This document shows positions 16,424 to 24,708 of a stretch of DNA of 64,000 nt, in pieces (positions within the stretch are counted from its first letter, which is position 1; every line of letters starts with the position of its first letter). Position numbers and translations under genes: made by a program. The notes under the pieces were generated by a model that was given only the letters and a program-made list of their open reading frames with translations, was not told the DNA's origin and searched no databases. Source of the stretch: Halolamina salifodinae (lineage in GTDB: Archaea > Halobacteriota > Halobacteria > Halobacteriales > Haloferacaceae); the NCBI RefSeq assembly GCF_017874235.1, contig NZ_JAGGLC010000007.1:61615-125614 (forward strand), in the 5' to 3' direction.

Positions 16424-16768
16424 GCGACCGCGAACACGACAGCGGAGTGAGCATGACCAATTGCGACCGCAGGGTGTCGGGCACGAGGCCCGGTCACCAG
16501 AAATCGGAGATTTCTGGTTGGCAGCCGAGAATCACAGATTCTCGGCGACGGCACAGCGCCGGCTCCCCACCCCTCCCCCCGCGGCCGGCAATCGTTGCCG
16601 GCCGCGAGGCGTCCACCGCTGCCGGCGGTGGCGCGAGGCGGTCGCGCCTCTGTGCGCGACGCGAGCGCGAGGGATGAGCGACCATACGGGAGCGAATCGG
16701 CTGGGGAGGCTGTGGCCGCGGTGCGGGTGCGGTCGCAAGTGGTCAACGATCGAGATGCTGTCGCCGTC
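16424..16768 (+). repeat. Long palindromic interspersed repeat, copy R2 (core inverted relative to arms)
   Basis: The core between inverted ends ttgcgaccgc (16461-16470) and gcggtcgcaagt (16729-16740) runs in the same direction as R1: hairpins ccagaaatc/gatttctgg and gagaatc/gattctc, GC hairpin gcggccggca/tgccggccgc, and the ggctggggaggctgtgg segment. The outer arms, however, are exchanged: the left arm (gcgaccgcgaacacgac...) is the reverse complement of the right arm of R1 and R3, and the right arm (gtcaacgatcgagatgctg) is the reverse complement of their left arm. So the core is flipped relative to its flanks. The element fills the gap between the sulfatase-like gene and the polD region. Confidence 0.85.
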
Positions 16769-16822
16769 ACGAAACGCCGCACAAGAAGCGATACGACCCC
16801 ACTCAAAAAAGAACTCCCCTGA

Positions 16823-17130
16823 TCAGTCCTCAGTCCAGTAGTACAGCGCGGTCCGATCGGCGCCACACGAGGGGCACTCGTCGGGGATGTCCGCCACCTC
16901 GCCGAGTTCGCCGCAGTCCGCACACCGCCAGAGCAGTTCCGCCTCGCCGAACTCGTGGCCCGCGCGGTCGTGTTCGACCGAGAGCGCACGGATCCCCCCT
17001 GCGTGCTGACGGCGAACCCGTCCCCGGTAATCGCACGGACTTCACCGAGTTCCGCCCCGTCTTCGCCGTACACGTCGGTCCCGAGAGTTACTGAGACGAG
17101 AAAGGCGACGGCGGTCGGCGACGACGGCAA
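16823..17130 (-). pseudogene. PRC-like plus rubredoxin-type zinc-ribbon protein, interrupted by a frameshift
   Basis: Two halves of one small protein lie in different frames. The upstream half reads GTDVYGEDGAELGEVRAITG and FAVST, like a PRC-barrel-type beta domain. The downstream half reads LSVEHDRAGHEFGEAELLW, then RCADCGEL and CPSCGAD and ends YYWTED, a zinc ribbon of haloarchaeal rubredoxin-like proteins in which I know both halves as one chain. They would join if a run of six Gs on the coding strand (16994-16999) had seven. This is a one-base loss, a sequencing error in a homopolymer, or slippage. No ATG is present; TTG at 17130 or GTG near 17072 could start it. It begins 17 bp after the polymerase D large-subunit gene. 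Confidence 0.7.
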
Positions 17131-17147
17131 ATCCGCGACGCCGCGGC

Positions 17148-20100
17148 CTACATGAAGTCCGCAATCCCGCTCTGTTTGTTTTTGTCGTTCTCGAAAACGG
17201 ACTCGAGCGACCGTTCCAGCACCTCCAGGCGCTGTTTCGTGTAGTCGCGGCAGCCGAACTCCTCGGCCACCTGAATGGCGATGTCCATGTACTTGTTCAC
17301 CGACCCGCGGTGGACCGTCAGCGTCATCCGGCCGCCACACTCCCGGCAGTCGCCGGTGAGGGGCACGCGGCGGTACTTCTCGCCGCAGTCCAGACAGCGC
17401 GTCTCCTGACTGGAGAACGCCCGGAGGTTCCCGATCAGGTCCGGCAGGAAGTGGTTCTCGATCACCCGTTCGGCGACGTCTGTCTCGTCGACGGCCCGGA
17501 GCTTTCGGGAGAGTTCGAGTTGGGCGTCCATCTTCGTCTCCATGTCGCCGAGCGTCTTGTACGCCGAGAGGTCCGGCCCGAGCGCCAGGTCACCGGTGTC
17601 GTGGGTGTGGTCGAACCCGTGGTACTCGTCGTCGGTGCCCAGCGTGTCCTCGCCGATCTGGATCAGGTCCTCGACCTCGCCGGGGTCGGCCATTTCGAGA
17701 CTGGCCTCGTAGAACTCTGTGGGGTACTGCCGGACGATGTCCATGTTGTGGGCCTCGTCGTCGATTTCGGAGGGATCGATCCGGGAGGACATCACCAGCG
17801 GCGCGTCCATCCGACCGCCACGCTGGTCGGGGAGGAACTCCTTCGAGAAGTTGAGGAGGCCGTCTAGGAGGAGCATCACGCAGTCTTCGTCGCCGTCGCA
17901 GTTGCGCCTCTTGGCTGCGTGAAAATAAGGGTGTGCGTACCCGACAGCCGCGCTCGTGAACCCGACCACCCGTCCCACCACCGCTGCGGAGGTGTGGGGC
18001 GCCATCCCGAACACGAGTTCGCCGACGAGGTCCTCACGCTCCTCGACCTCGTAGAACGGGTCTAGCCCGTAGAACCGTTCGAGCAGGTCGTCGACGAAGT
18101 CCGCGGTGCGCATCATGTGCTCGGCGGCGCCGTCCGGGAGCACGATGTCCTGCACTTTCAGTTCGACCAGCTGATCGTCGTGCTGCAGCGGCTCGCCGTC
18201 GATGTCGCTCTCGTAGCCGAGTCGGCGGAACTCCGCGGCGGTGGTGTCTAGCTCCTCCGGCCGAACCGACGTGACCGGCAGGTCGGTCATGTCGTAGCGC
18301 ACGGTGCCGTCCTTGAACGAGGAGACGTCGTGTTTCGCCCGGAGGATCCCCTTCTCCATCGGCTCGGGGGTCTCGTTGGCCGACATCAGGCCCTGCACCC
18401 CTTTCAGGATGGAGAAACTCCCCTCGCGTTCGCCGATGGAGTCGAGGGCGTCGTGGTACTCCGCGTTGAGGTCGACGACGCGCTCCTCGGGGCTCTCGAC
18501 CTCCCACTCACAGCGGGGGCAGACCACCCGGCCGGACTCGTCGGGTTCGACCTCGATGCCGCAGTCGTCGCACTCGAAGTACGGCTCGGTGTGGCCGCCA
18601 CAGTTCTCACAGCGGTTCTTGTAGGTGTGCTCGCCACAGTCCGGGCACTCGCGCTCGCCCAGACTCACCTCGATGACCCCGCGGCCGGCGTCGGTGCGGT
18701 CCTTCGCCGCCTTCGCCACGTCGCGCTGGCTCCCACCGGCCTCGCCGATGGGGAACATCGTGTGGACCGCCGGCGAGAGGTCCCGGCTCTCGGACTTCTC
18801 GGGCCGGCCCATCCGGTTCCCGATCCGGGTAGGGGCGCGCTCCCGGACCTCGAACGGCGTGACTTCGTTCACGGCCTCGATGGCGTTCGTCCCCGGGAGT
18901 GCGACGCTTGGCGCCGCGTGGTCGTCGTCGCGGCCCTCGACGGTGATGGCGTCGTCGACGGCGGCGTCCGGGTCCGCCGAGTCCGAGGAGTCGGGCGAGT
19001 CGCCCTCCTCGTCCCGGATCGCCATACCGCCGTCGGGGTCGGCGGACGGCGGCGACGGTCGGCCGCCGTCGGCAACTGCGGCGTCGTCGGCGTCGCCGGC
19101 CTCGGCGCCCCACGTCCGCGCGCGCTCGCTCAGGTCCGCGGGGGTCCACTGGCGCTCCAGATCCTCGGTCACGCCCAGCGAGCGCAGCAGCGGGCGGAAC
19201 TCGGGGATCAGTAGCGCCTCACCATCGTCTACAGTAGTGTGCTCGATCAGCAGGCGTTCGAGCGCACGCTGCACGTCGTCGGTCCGGTTCAGCAGCAGAC
19301 CATCGTCGCCGATCTCACCGCCGGCCGCGGCGGCCGCCAGCGCGTCGTATTCCGCGACGGTCACGTCGTGCCAGAGATAGGTGTACTCGGGGTGGATCGG
19401 GCAGTCGTAGCGGTCGGCCCAGTCCAGCGCCGTCCGGGGGTCTGGCGTGTCCAGATCGACGTGGGGGTCGTCCCGGAGCGCCTGCACGTCGGCGCCGGCG
19501 TCGGCGAACTCCTGTTCCCACCACTCGACGGCGTAGGAGGCCGGGACGAGCGGGTGGTTGTTCTCGATGAACTCCCCGAAGTTGACGAGGTACTCGCCGA
19601 GGTCCAGAATCTCGTCGACGCCGTTGCGGATCTCCAGCGCCTCCGCGGGGTCGTCGATGCGCCGCACGTCACCGTTCGCGAGGCGGACCGTCGGCCCCTC
19701 GATGGAGTCGACGGGCACCACGCCCGCGGCTTTCCCCGGGCGCTCGGTCTTGATCTGGGTCCCCGTCGCGAGGAAGTCGTCGACGAGATGCATCGTCGCC
19801 GGATGAACCCCGGCGGTCGCGAAGCCGTGGTTTCTGGACCGGCCGTACCGGAGCCTGAATCCGCCTGACTCGGAGGGGTGGCCGAATACGGGCCGCCCGG
19901 CGATCAGATCCCGGAGGTACTTGCTTGCGGGGTCGGCACGGACGGGTCCCTCGGGTTCGCTCGGTTCGCCGTCGGCTTCTTCGCCGTCGTCCGTTTCGGC
20001 CTCGTCGTCAGCGTCCTCGTCGGCGTCGCCGCCGCTGTCGTAGTACGTGCCGTCGATGAGGTCCTGCAGCCACGGCCAGTCGACTTCGTCGAGTTGGCGG

Positions 20101-20879
20101 GTGTAGCGCTGGATCTTGGGCGCCTTGAGCGCGATCCCCTCCGCGAGAACGAGACACATCCCCCCGCGGGCCGAGTTGGTGTCGACGCGTTCGAGGTCCC
20201 GGAACCCGGAAACCTCGTCGTCGCCGGTGGCCTCGCCGTCGAGCATGATCGGCAGGTGCTCGGCGATGAACTTCGTCTCCTTGTCCTTCGGGGTGTACTG
20301 GAGACCAGTCTCCTTCTCGTACAGCGCGACCTCCTCGGCGTAGCGTTCGATCTCGTCGTCGCGGGCGTGGAACTCCTCGATTCCGAGGAGGGAGCGCGCG
20401 TAGTCGGCGACGAGCACCGAGAGTGCCTGTGCGGTCCCACCCGCCGAGCGGATCGGGCCGGCGTAGTAGACGTTGACGAACTCCGTCCCGTCGTCGTTCT
20501 CAAGCAGTTCCGCTCGGTCGATCCCCTCGATGGGGGCGGCGACGACACCCTCGGTGAGGAGGGCGACGGCGGTCCGGACCGCGCCCTCGATCTTCCCCTC
20601 GCGGCTGTCGTAGTCGCCGACGCTGCCGTCGACGAAGTCCTCCACGAGTTCGAGTGCGGCCTCCTCGCGGCTCATCTGGCCTTCGAGTTCGCGGACGCGT
20701 TCGGCGACGCCGGGGATGCCGAGGATGTTCTCGACGCGGTCGGCCATGTCCCGCGCGACCGGGATCTCGATCTCGGTCTGGGGGTCGTACCCCTGCGCGC
20801 GGGCGGCCTCGGCGCGGTCGAACGCCTCGTCGAGGCGCTCCTCCATGCGCTCGAAGTAGCGCTCGTCGTCCTCCCTCAT
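17148..20879 (-). CDS. polD2: DNA polymerase D large subunit DP2
   Basis: Catalytic subunit of the archaeal replicative polymerase PolD. The 1243-residue protein includes the conserved N-terminal region (VNVYYAGPIRSAGGTAQALSVLVAD), the zinc-binding cluster CPDCGEHTYKNRCENCGG plus CDDCG and CPRCEW, the catalytic core with HAAKRRNCDGDED, where acidic residues bind metal, and a C-terminal zinc site CLDCGEKY...CRECGG. The size matches an intein-free DP2; inteins often enter the RNCDGDED site in this family but none is present. Residues about 600-690 are an acidic low-complexity linker with GRPSP. The PPC-domain gene begins 19 bp upstream on the same strand, suggesting co-transcription. Confidence 0.97.
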   Translation of the reverse strand: MREDDERYFERMEERLDEAFDRAEAARAQGYDPQTEIEIPVARDMADRVENILGIPGVAERVRELEGQMSREEAALELVEDFVDGSVGDYDSREGKIEGAVRTAVALLTEGVVAAPIEGIDRAELLENDDGTEFVNVYYAGPIRSAGGTAQALSVLVADYARSLLGIEEFHARDDEIERYAEEVALYEKETGLQYTPKDKETKFIAEHLPIMLDGEATGDDEVSGFRDLERVDTNSARGGMCLVLAEGIALKAPKIQRYTRQLDEVDWPWLQDLIDGTYYDSGGDADEDADDEAETDDGEEADGEPSEPEGPVRADPASKYLRDLIAGRPVFGHPSESGGFRLRYGRSRNHGFATAGVHPATMHLVDDFLATGTQIKTERPGKAAGVVPVDSIEGPTVRLANGDVRRIDDPAEALEIRNGVDEILDLGEYLVNFGEFIENNHPLVPASYAVEWWEQEFADAGADVQALRDDPHVDLDTPDPRTALDWADRYDCPIHPEYTYLWHDVTVAEYDALAAAAAGGEIGDDGLLLNRTDDVQRALERLLIEHTTVDDGEALLIPEFRPLLRSLGVTEDLERQWTPADLSERARTWGAEAGDADDAAVADGGRPSPPSADPDGGMAIRDEEGDSPDSSDSADPDAAVDDAITVEGRDDDHAAPSVALPGTNAIEAVNEVTPFEVRERAPTRIGNRMGRPEKSESRDLSPAVHTMFPIGEAGGSQRDVAKAAKDRTDAGRGVIEVSLGERECPDCGEHTYKNRCENCGGHTEPYFECDDCGIEVEPDESGRVVCPRCEWEVESPEERVVDLNAEYHDALDSIGEREGSFSILKGVQGLMSANETPEPMEKGILRAKHDVSSFKDGTVRYDMTDLPVTSVRPEELDTTAAEFRRLGYESDIDGEPLQHDDQLVELKVQDIVLPDGAAEHMMRTADFVDDLLERFYGLDPFYEVEEREDLVGELVFGMAPHTSAAVVGRVVGFTSAAVGYAHPYFHAAKRRNCDGDEDCVMLLLDGLLNFSKEFLPDQRGGRMDAPLVMSSRIDPSEIDDEAHNMDIVRQYPTEFYEASLEMADPGEVEDLIQIGEDTLGTDDEYHGFDHTHDTGDLALGPDLSAYKTLGDMETKMDAQLELSRKLRAVDETDVAERVIENHFLPDLIGNLRAFSSQETRCLDCGEKYRRVPLTGDCRECGGRMTLTVHRGSVNKYMDIAIQVAEEFGCRDYTKQRLEVLERSLESVFENDKNKQSGIADFM
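19046..19069 (-). repeat. GRPSP-encoding palindrome in the DP2 linker
   Basis: The 24-bp palindrome has stem acggcggc / gccgccgt around the loop gacggtcg. The stem differs from the one in the DP1 gene (8796-8855), but the loop and the encoded GRPSP are kept. It sits in a disordered, acidic linker of DP2. Confidence 0.75.
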
Positions 20880-20898
20880 CGTTCACCCCGGGGTCGGC

Positions 20899-21318
20899 TC
20901 ACAGCCAGAGGTCCAGATCCGTCTCCGCGTCGTGTTCCCGCTCCAGTGGCTCCTCGAACGTCTGCACGTACAGTTCGCCCGCGAACACCGTGGCGGCGTC
21001 GAGATGGCCCGCGAGCGCCTGCCCGCTGGGCCGCGAGAGCACCGCGTGCGTGTGGGCGAACGGCTCGCCGTCGAGGTAGGAGATGTTGCCCATACAGGCC
21101 GCGACTTCGAGTGGCTCCTCGAACTCCACGGCCTCGTACTCACCCTCCTGCTGGTCGTAGAACCAGACGACGGCGTCCTGTACCGCGCCCATCGCGTTGA
21201 ACCACGCGGCGTCGATGTCCTCCTCGACCGCCAGCGACTCGATCTCCTCGCGCCAGTCGGCGCCGGTCTCGAGGCGGGCGAGGAACTCGCGGTCGGGCGA
21301 GAGTTCGCGGTAATCCAT
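20899..21318 (-). CDS. PPC/DUF296-domain protein
   Basis: The 139-residue protein is almost entirely a PPC (DUF296) domain: start MDYRELSPDREFLARL, core FNAMGAVQDAVVWFYD, and HTHAVLS with two histidines that could bind metal in the trimeric fold. Related proteins are linked to DNA binding in plants (AT-hook fusions), but prokaryotic single-domain forms have no settled function. The ATG at 21318 is chosen over 21345 on alignment. It lies 19 bp upstream of the DP2 gene on the same strand. Confidence 0.85.
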   Translation of the reverse strand: MDYRELSPDREFLARLETGADWREEIESLAVEEDIDAAWFNAMGAVQDAVVWFYDQQEGEYEAVEFEEPLEVAACMGNISYLDGEPFAHTHAVLSRPSGQALAGHLDAATVFAGELYVQTFEEPLEREHDAETDLDLWL

Positions 21319-21479
21319 ACCCGAGTAGAGCGGGGACGAGGACAAAAACCTTCAGTACCACTGCGGGGTCGGCGCCGCCGCTCCGGCGCGGTCGAACGAG
21401 CGGTCGCCCGGGGACTGTCGGCCCCTCGTCTGTCGGGGTTCGGCAAAATATGTGGAGAAGCTGTCGGCGCGAGCGGGCC

Positions 21480-21623
21480 TCAGGCCCACTCGGCGACTAC
21501 CGGCGCGTCGGCTTCCGGTACGGAGATCCACGCCTCCTCCCGCCCGAGGTCGGCGATAACGAACTCCGTGTCGTCCAGCGAGCCCATCACGTCGTCGCCG
21601 CCGTGAACCGTGCCCGGTGCCAT
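21480..21623 (-). CDS. Small conserved haloarchaeal protein, 47 aa
   Basis: A 47-residue acidic protein starting MAPGTVHGGDDVMGSLDD and containing VIADLGREEAWISVP. It resembles a family of very short haloarchaeal proteins of unknown function (I recall the label DUF7556, from memory). ATG at 21623 is favoured because longer frames run into a tgagtgtgtgcgtgagag stretch that looks like promoter DNA. It is divergent from the subtilase gene. Confidence 0.6.
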   Translation of the reverse strand: MAPGTVHGGDDVMGSLDDTEFVIADLGREEAWISVPEADAPVVAEWA

Positions 21624-21710
21624 GGTATACTCTCTCACGCACACACTCATAAACCCGTCGAAACGTTGAGTCGATGTCACTGGATCAACTCGCTGGAACG
21701 GCGACAAGGT

Positions 21711-21718
21711 TTATCCCT
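21711..21718 (+). promoter_or_regulatory. TATA-like box for the subtilase gene
   Basis: The element tttatccc lies about 24-30 bp before the GTG start at 21741. This supports both the GTG start and a leaderless mRNA. Confidence 0.6.
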
Positions 21719-21740
21719 CTGGCTATTGTTCTCATGGCCC

Positions 21741-24545
21741 GTGACAAAATCCGACGGTAATGCGGGGGGAAGTATCGACCGGCGAAGCTTCTTGCAGGCG
21801 ATCGGGGTCGCGGCCGGGGTGGCCGGACTCGGTGCGGGCGCCGATGTCGCGGCGGCGGCGGACGCCGACACCGGCGGCTTCCGGAACTGGCGGGCCATCG
21901 AGGCGGGCCACGTCTGGGACCGCGGCTATCGCGGGCAGGCAGACCGCGTGATCGGCCTGACAGACTCCGGGCAGGACGCGCGACACCCGGCGCTGGGGCC
22001 GTGGAACGGCGTGACGGCGTTCCCGGACGGCGACACCCTCGAACTCACCAAGCCTGCCGAGAACGACGTCTCCCGCGTCGAATCCGGCGAGACGGAGTCC
22101 TTCTCGGGCACGGCGGGCCCGGGCACGTTCGCGACTGGCGACGAGATCTCCCACGAGTTCACGACGCCGGCCGACGTCGACGAACTCGACGCCAGCCTCT
22201 CGTGGACGCCCAACGCCGACGCCTCGAACGATCTGGAGTTCCGCATCGACCACTGGACGGGCGAGCAGTGGCAGACCCGCGCCAGAACCGCGACGGGGTC
22301 GACGCCCGAGACGCTCGGCGGCGTCGCCGTCGAGAGCGATAGCCAGTACCGGTTCGTCGTCGAACTCTACGTCAACACGTCGACGGAGTACGAGATCAGC
22401 GGCACCTACTTCGACATCGAGGGGACGATCCAGACGTACGACGACTCGGTCGTGTTCGAGGACGTAGGAAGTACCTCGACCGCGGACACGCCGAAAGCCG
22501 TCGGCTGGTACGACGAGGGGAGCCGATACGGCCTGTACGACCAGCCGCGGGACCCCAACGGCCACGGGAGCCACTGTTCGAGCATCATGGCCGGCAGCGG
22601 CCGGGCCAGCGCCATCGACGCCGACGCCTTCACCGACGAGGCGCCACAGACGGCGCTCTCGGCGGTCACGGGCGCCACGCTGCGCTACGAAATCGACGCC
22701 GACGCGGGAACGGGCGTGTTCGGCGCCGTCTATGGCGATCTCACGGAACTCCGACTGTACGACCCATCGGGGACCCAGATCGACAGCGCCGGCGCGACCA
22801 GCGACTCCTCGGCGTTCGACGTGCAGACGGTCGAACAGCCGGCCCAAACTGCCGGCGCGTACACGCTTGAGGTCGCGCCAGCCGACGGCGAGGACGCCTC
22901 GGCGGCGTACGTCGACCGCGTGGGCTACGGGCCGTTCCTCGATCCGGCCTCGACGGCGGGCGACCGGGTCGCCGGCGGCGCCGACGGTCTCCACACCGGC
23001 GTCGCGCCCGACGAGAGCATCATCTGCATGCAGGGGCTCTCGGCGCCGACGGCGGACCTCGGCACGTACGCAGCACAGTTCGCGGAGACGTTCAACATGC
23101 GCGCGGTCAACATGTCCTGGGGCTACACCGGCGGCCTCCCGCTTGGCGCCGCAGCAGGCACCTTCGACCGGATTCCGGCGACGATCAAGGACATCGCGCA
23201 GGGCGGCATCCTCACGCTCGCGGCCGCGGGCAACGCCGCGACGCCGATCAACGGCAACGGCTCGCCCGCCATCGCCGACGAGTGTGTCTCTGTGGTCGCG
23301 ACCGGCCCGCTCGACGGCATCTCGGGCTACTCCTCGGGCGGCGTCGGCGGCGTCGACGAGGACGAGACGGAGTCCTACATGAAGCCCGACGTGACCGCGC
23401 CGGGTGGGCTGGTCGACGACACCATCGTCGCTGCGGAGAACGGCGTCGCGGACACGCCCGAGTCCGAACAGGCGCCCATCGCCGACTTCACCGGGAAAGC
23501 CGGCACGTCGATGGCGACGCCGTTCACTACCGGCGCAGCCGGCCTGCTCGCGCAGGCGATGGAGGAGGACGGCGGCCCGCGGCTGGGGCTGCCGGATCCG
23601 GTCGACACGATTATCGACGACGTGTACCGACAGAAACAGCTCCTGCTCGCGACCGCCTCGGAGTCGGTGTTCACCGCCGCGGGCCAGCACCGCGCGAAGG
23701 CGCCGACGTACGACTTCGGCGGGCGCGACCCGTTCGAGGGGTACGGCCGCCTCAACCCCGGCGCGGCCGTCGACGCGGCGACCGAGGAGCTAAACGGCAC
23801 CACGAGCGAGCAGGTGGGCCTGAACGTTCCCTTCGACGAGCGCGCGGTCGCGGGCTACGTCGACCTCGGCGTCGGCGAACTCGACGCCTCGGTGGCGTTC
23901 ACGGGCTACGAGGGTGACGACGCGGATCTCGCCACCGCGGCGCCCCACATCGACCTGTTCGTCTATGACGGCGGCAGCCCCGCCAAGTACGGCGAACCCA
24001 ACATCGTCGACCGGGCGGCCGGCGTTGGTGGATCGGCGTCGGTGGCCGCCAGCGAGGAGAAGGGCGGCGGCGGATCGACGTACCTCGTGGCCGCCAAACT
24101 GGTCGACGTGCCGGGCGCGACCAACGGCGACGACGTGCAGGTGAACGTCGATCTCACCGTCGACAAGACGCCGGGCGTTCGCGCTCGCGGGCGACGGAAG
24201 GCCCAAGAGGAGGACAGCCTCCTCGGTACGGGTGTACTCGAAACCGTCGAGGTCACCGTTGACCCGGACGCCGAGGTACAGGTCCGTGACGTGGTTCCGG
24301 ACGGCTTCAGCGTCGTCTCGGACCTGCTCAGCGTGGTGACCGACGACGAGACCGGGGTCACCTACGTCGACCTCGGCACCGCCCCGGCGGGCGAGGAGAC
24401 CACCTTCACCTACGAGGTAGAGACACCCACGAAGACGCTCGACTTCGCGACCGAGCATACGTTCGGCCCGATTCGGATCGACGACGGCTCCGGGTTCGCG
24501 GGCGTCGCCGGCACCACCGGGACGAAGCGCGTCGACGGGAACTGA
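21741..24545 (+). CDS. Tat-exported subtilisin-like serine protease with large insertions
   Basis: A secreted S8 protease of 934 residues. It begins at GTG and shows a twin-arginine signal, DRRSFLQAIGVAAGVAGLGAG, so it is exported folded. Catalytic residues are Asp75 (LTDSGQD), His275 (NGHGSH) and Ser590 (GTSMATP). In a normal subtilase Asp and His are 30-60 residues apart; here a beta-rich domain of about 150 residues (roughly 100-245) is inserted between them, and a second beta domain (roughly 300-395) follows the His. The C-terminal 300 residues are further beta domains, probably for binding or stability. It lies alone, with a tandem repeat after it. It is related to halolysins in fold but much larger. 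Confidence 0.93.
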   Translation: MTKSDGNAGGSIDRRSFLQAIGVAAGVAGLGAGADVAAAADADTGGFRNWRAIEAGHVWDRGYRGQADRVIGLTDSGQDARHPALGPWNGVTAFPDGDTLELTKPAENDVSRVESGETESFSGTAGPGTFATGDEISHEFTTPADVDELDASLSWTPNADASNDLEFRIDHWTGEQWQTRARTATGSTPETLGGVAVESDSQYRFVVELYVNTSTEYEISGTYFDIEGTIQTYDDSVVFEDVGSTSTADTPKAVGWYDEGSRYGLYDQPRDPNGHGSHCSSIMAGSGRASAIDADAFTDEAPQTALSAVTGATLRYEIDADAGTGVFGAVYGDLTELRLYDPSGTQIDSAGATSDSSAFDVQTVEQPAQTAGAYTLEVAPADGEDASAAYVDRVGYGPFLDPASTAGDRVAGGADGLHTGVAPDESIICMQGLSAPTADLGTYAAQFAETFNMRAVNMSWGYTGGLPLGAAAGTFDRIPATIKDIAQGGILTLAAAGNAATPINGNGSPAIADECVSVVATGPLDGISGYSSGGVGGVDEDETESYMKPDVTAPGGLVDDTIVAAENGVADTPESEQAPIADFTGKAGTSMATPFTTGAAGLLAQAMEEDGGPRLGLPDPVDTIIDDVYRQKQLLLATASESVFTAAGQHRAKAPTYDFGGRDPFEGYGRLNPGAAVDAATEELNGTTSEQVGLNVPFDERAVAGYVDLGVGELDASVAFTGYEGDDADLATAAPHIDLFVYDGGSPAKYGEPNIVDRAAGVGGSASVAASEEKGGGGSTYLVAAKLVDVPGATNGDDVQVNVDLTVDKTPGVRARGRRKAQEEDSLLGTGVLETVEVTVDPDAEVQVRDVVPDGFSVVSDLLSVVTDDETGVTYVDLGTAPAGEETTFTYEVETPTKTLDFATEHTFGPIRIDDGSGFAGVAGTTGTKRVDGN

Positions 24546-24594
24546 GCGCGCCGACGCCCGGTTTCCGGCTCGTTCGGCGCACTGTGCCGTTCCC

Positions 24595-24677
24595 GCACAC
24601 CTTCGTAGATCGCGGTTGCCAGTACCGCGCACACCTTCGCAGATCGCGGTTGCCAGTACCGCGCACACCTTCGCAGA
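24595..24677. repeat. 34-bp tandem repeats (about 2.4 copies)
   Basis: Copies of a 34-bp unit beginning gcacaccttcg(c/t)agatcg start at 24595, 24629 and 24663; the last is partial. Copies 1 and 2 differ at one base. They lie between the subtilase stop and the CBS-domain gene, within about 30 bp of the latter's start codon, so they may overlap its promoter. Confidence 0.9.
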
Positions 24678-24708
24678 GTACAAGAGGGGGCCAACTGAAC
24701 ACGAGGCC

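Noticed and set aside
17148..20879. Intein in the PolD large subunit
   Set aside because: RNCDGDED and flanking motifs are continuous and the length fits an intein-free protein.
24595..24677. CRISPR array
   Set aside because: The units are directly adjacent with no variable spacers, and no cas genes are present.
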